Below, piece by piece: positions 22,360-23,570 of a DNA stretch of 23,570 nt. The position numbers were made by a program, and so were the translations under genes. Below the pieces are notes generated by a model, which worked only from the letters and a program-made list of their open reading frames with translations, was not told the DNA's origin and did no database searches. Every line of letters begins with the position of its first letter. The stretch's first letter is position 1. This DNA comes from JBOHHR01 sp050740975 (GTDB taxonomy: Bacteria; Pseudomonadota; Gammaproteobacteria; JBOHHR01), in assembly GCA_050740975.1 (NCBI GenBank), contig JBOIEE010000107.1, forward strand, positions 1-23,570, read 5' to 3'.

Positions 22360-23570
22360 ATGGCTGCAAAAGAGATCAGGTTTTCAGATGATGCCCGGCA
22401 TCGGATGCTCGCCGGTGTGAATATTCTCGCGGAGGCGGTTCGCCAGACCTTAGGTCCAAAAGGTCGCAATGTGGTGCTGGAGAAGAGCTGGGGTGCACCG
22501 ACCGTGACCAAAGACGGGGTGTCCGTAGCCAAGGAGATCGAACTGAAGGATAGGTTTGAGAATATGGGGGCCCAGATGGTGAAGGAAGTCGCATCCAAAA
22601 CCTCTGATGTGGCGGGTGACGGTACCACGACGGCGACCGTGCTTGCCCAGGGTATTGTTCGAGAGGGATTAAAGTCCGTGGCCGCAGGCGTCAATCCGAT
22701 GGACATTAAGCGCGGTATTGACCAGGGGGTGGGCGTGGTGGTGGAGGAGTTGAATAAGATCTCCAAGCCGTGTACCGACCGCAAAGCGATCGCTCAAGTA
22801 GGAACGATATCGGCAAATTCCGATGAAGCGATTGGAAACATCATCGCCGATGCCATGGATAAGGTTGGCAAGGAAGGCGTGATCACGGTAGAAGAAGGAT
22901 CAGGCCTGGAGAACGAGCTTGAGGTCGTGGAAGGGATGCAGTTCGACCGGGGCTATTTGTCCCCGTATTTTATCAATGATCAAGAACGCATGAGTGTCGC
23001 TTTGGAAGAGCCGTGCATACTGATCTACGAAAAAAAAGTCTCTAATGTCCGGGATCTTTTACCGGTGCTCGAAGCCGTCGCCAAAGCCGGCAAGTCCTTG
23101 CTGATCGTCGCCGAGGATGTGGAAGGCGAGGCACTTGCCACGCTGGTTGTTAACAATATCCGCGGGGTGCTAAAAGTCGCCGCGGTCAAGGCTCCTGGCT
23201 TTGGCGATCGACGCAAAGCGATGTTAGAGGACATCGCCATTTTGACCGGCGGCACGGTCATCTCCGAGGAGGTTGGCCTTAGTCTAGAGAAGGCGAGTTT
23301 GGGTGATCTTGGCCGAGCTAAGAAAATCCAAATCACCAAGGAACACACCACCCTCATCGATGGCGCGGGGGAACAAAACAAGATTCAAGGACGGGTAGCT
23401 CAGATCCGCCAGCAGATCGAGGAGTCCACCTCAGACTATGATAAGGAGAAACTGCAGGAGCGGGTGGCCAAACTTGCCGGTGGTGTAGCCGTCATTAAGG
23501 TCGGCGCCGCGACCGAGGTGGAAATGAAAGAGAAAAAGGCCCGCGTGGAAGATGCGCTGCATTCAACCCG
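22360..23570 (+). CDS. groEL: 60 kDa chaperonin GroEL, copy 2 (partial, runs off the window)
   Basis: The first 403 codons of a GroEL; the frame is open at the window end. It begins MAAKEIRFSDDARHRML and has Asp52 (KDGVSV), Asp87 (AGDGTTTATVLAQ), YLSPYFINDQ, VKAPGFGDRRKAMLEDIA and DYDKEKLQERVAKLAGGVAVI. AAGGAGG lies five bases upstream of the ATG, a very strong ribosome binding site. It forms the standard groES-groEL operon and is probably the main, housekeeping copy. It differs from copy 1 across the equatorial and apical parts (for example KSWGAPT against KSFGSPT, and VALEEPCILI against VELEQPLILL). Confidence 0.97.
   Translation, partial: MAAKEIRFSDDARHRMLAGVNILAEAVRQTLGPKGRNVVLEKSWGAPTVTKDGVSVAKEIELKDRFENMGAQMVKEVASKTSDVAGDGTTTATVLAQGIVREGLKSVAAGVNPMDIKRGIDQGVGVVVEELNKISKPCTDRKAIAQVGTISANSDEAIGNIIADAMDKVGKEGVITVEEGSGLENELEVVEGMQFDRGYLSPYFINDQERMSVALEEPCILIYEKKVSNVRDLLPVLEAVAKAGKSLLIVAEDVEGEALATLVVNNIRGVLKVAAVKAPGFGDRRKAMLEDIAILTGGTVISEEVGLSLEKASLGDLGRAKKIQITKEHTTLIDGAGEQNKIQGRVAQIRQQIEESTSDYDKEKLQERVAKLAGGVAVIKVGAATEVEMKEKKARVEDALHST

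Overview
The window is a dense bacterial chromosomal segment whose gene content and order point to Pseudomonadota, Gamma- or Betaproteobacteria. From memory of gammaproteobacterial genomes, dsbD, a TlpA-like gene, aroQ, accB, accC, a zinc-ribbon/DUF3426 gene, fis, purH and purD form a conserved block, and cutA, fxsA and groESL neighbour it in E. coli. All are found here in that relative order. No CRISPR array, insertion sequence or complete tRNA/rRNA gene was seen. I cannot name a genus.

Layout. (1) 103-4635, minus strand: fhs, bcp, a HEPN/MNT nucleotidyltransferase pair and pyk, with gaps under 50 bp. This combines one-carbon metabolism, peroxide defence and glycolysis with a toxin-antitoxin-like pair inserted between bcp and pyk. 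(2) 5012-7585, plus strand: a three-gene translationally coupled glycan cassette (GT4 glycosyltransferase, NodB-type deacetylase, FkbM methyltransferase), divergent from fhs. (3) 7683-10931, minus strand: fis-purH-purD. (4) 10932-11502: a 571-bp stretch with no gene, where dusB would be expected. (5) 11503-14648, minus strand: aroQ-accB-accC-DUF3426, without the prmA often found after accC. (6) 14789-17503, minus strand: cutA-dsbD-tlpA, all overlapping, for periplasmic thiol reduction. (7) 17552-23570, plus strand: a decayed fxsA, then groEL1 without groES, a large VWA-TM-FHA membrane protein, and groES-groEL2 (cut by the window end).

How the parts fit. Fhs makes 10-formyl-tetrahydrofolate, which PurH uses. 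PurD and PurH are steps of the same purine pathway. AroQ and AccBC feed aromatic amino acid and fatty acid synthesis. DsbD passes electrons from cytoplasmic thioredoxin to periplasmic thiol proteins, plausibly including the adjacent TlpA-like protein. Both chaperonin units have a strong sigma-70-like promoter abutting a CIRCE operator, so both should be repressed by HrcA.

The most interesting region is 17.5-23.6 kb: two CIRCE-controlled groEL copies flank a VWA/FHA membrane protein, next to an fxsA relic. Other points of note are a HEPN protein whose catalytic arginine position is cysteine, a 14-bp perfect palindrome in the fhs/glycan divergent region, and the absence of dusB and prmA from their usual places.
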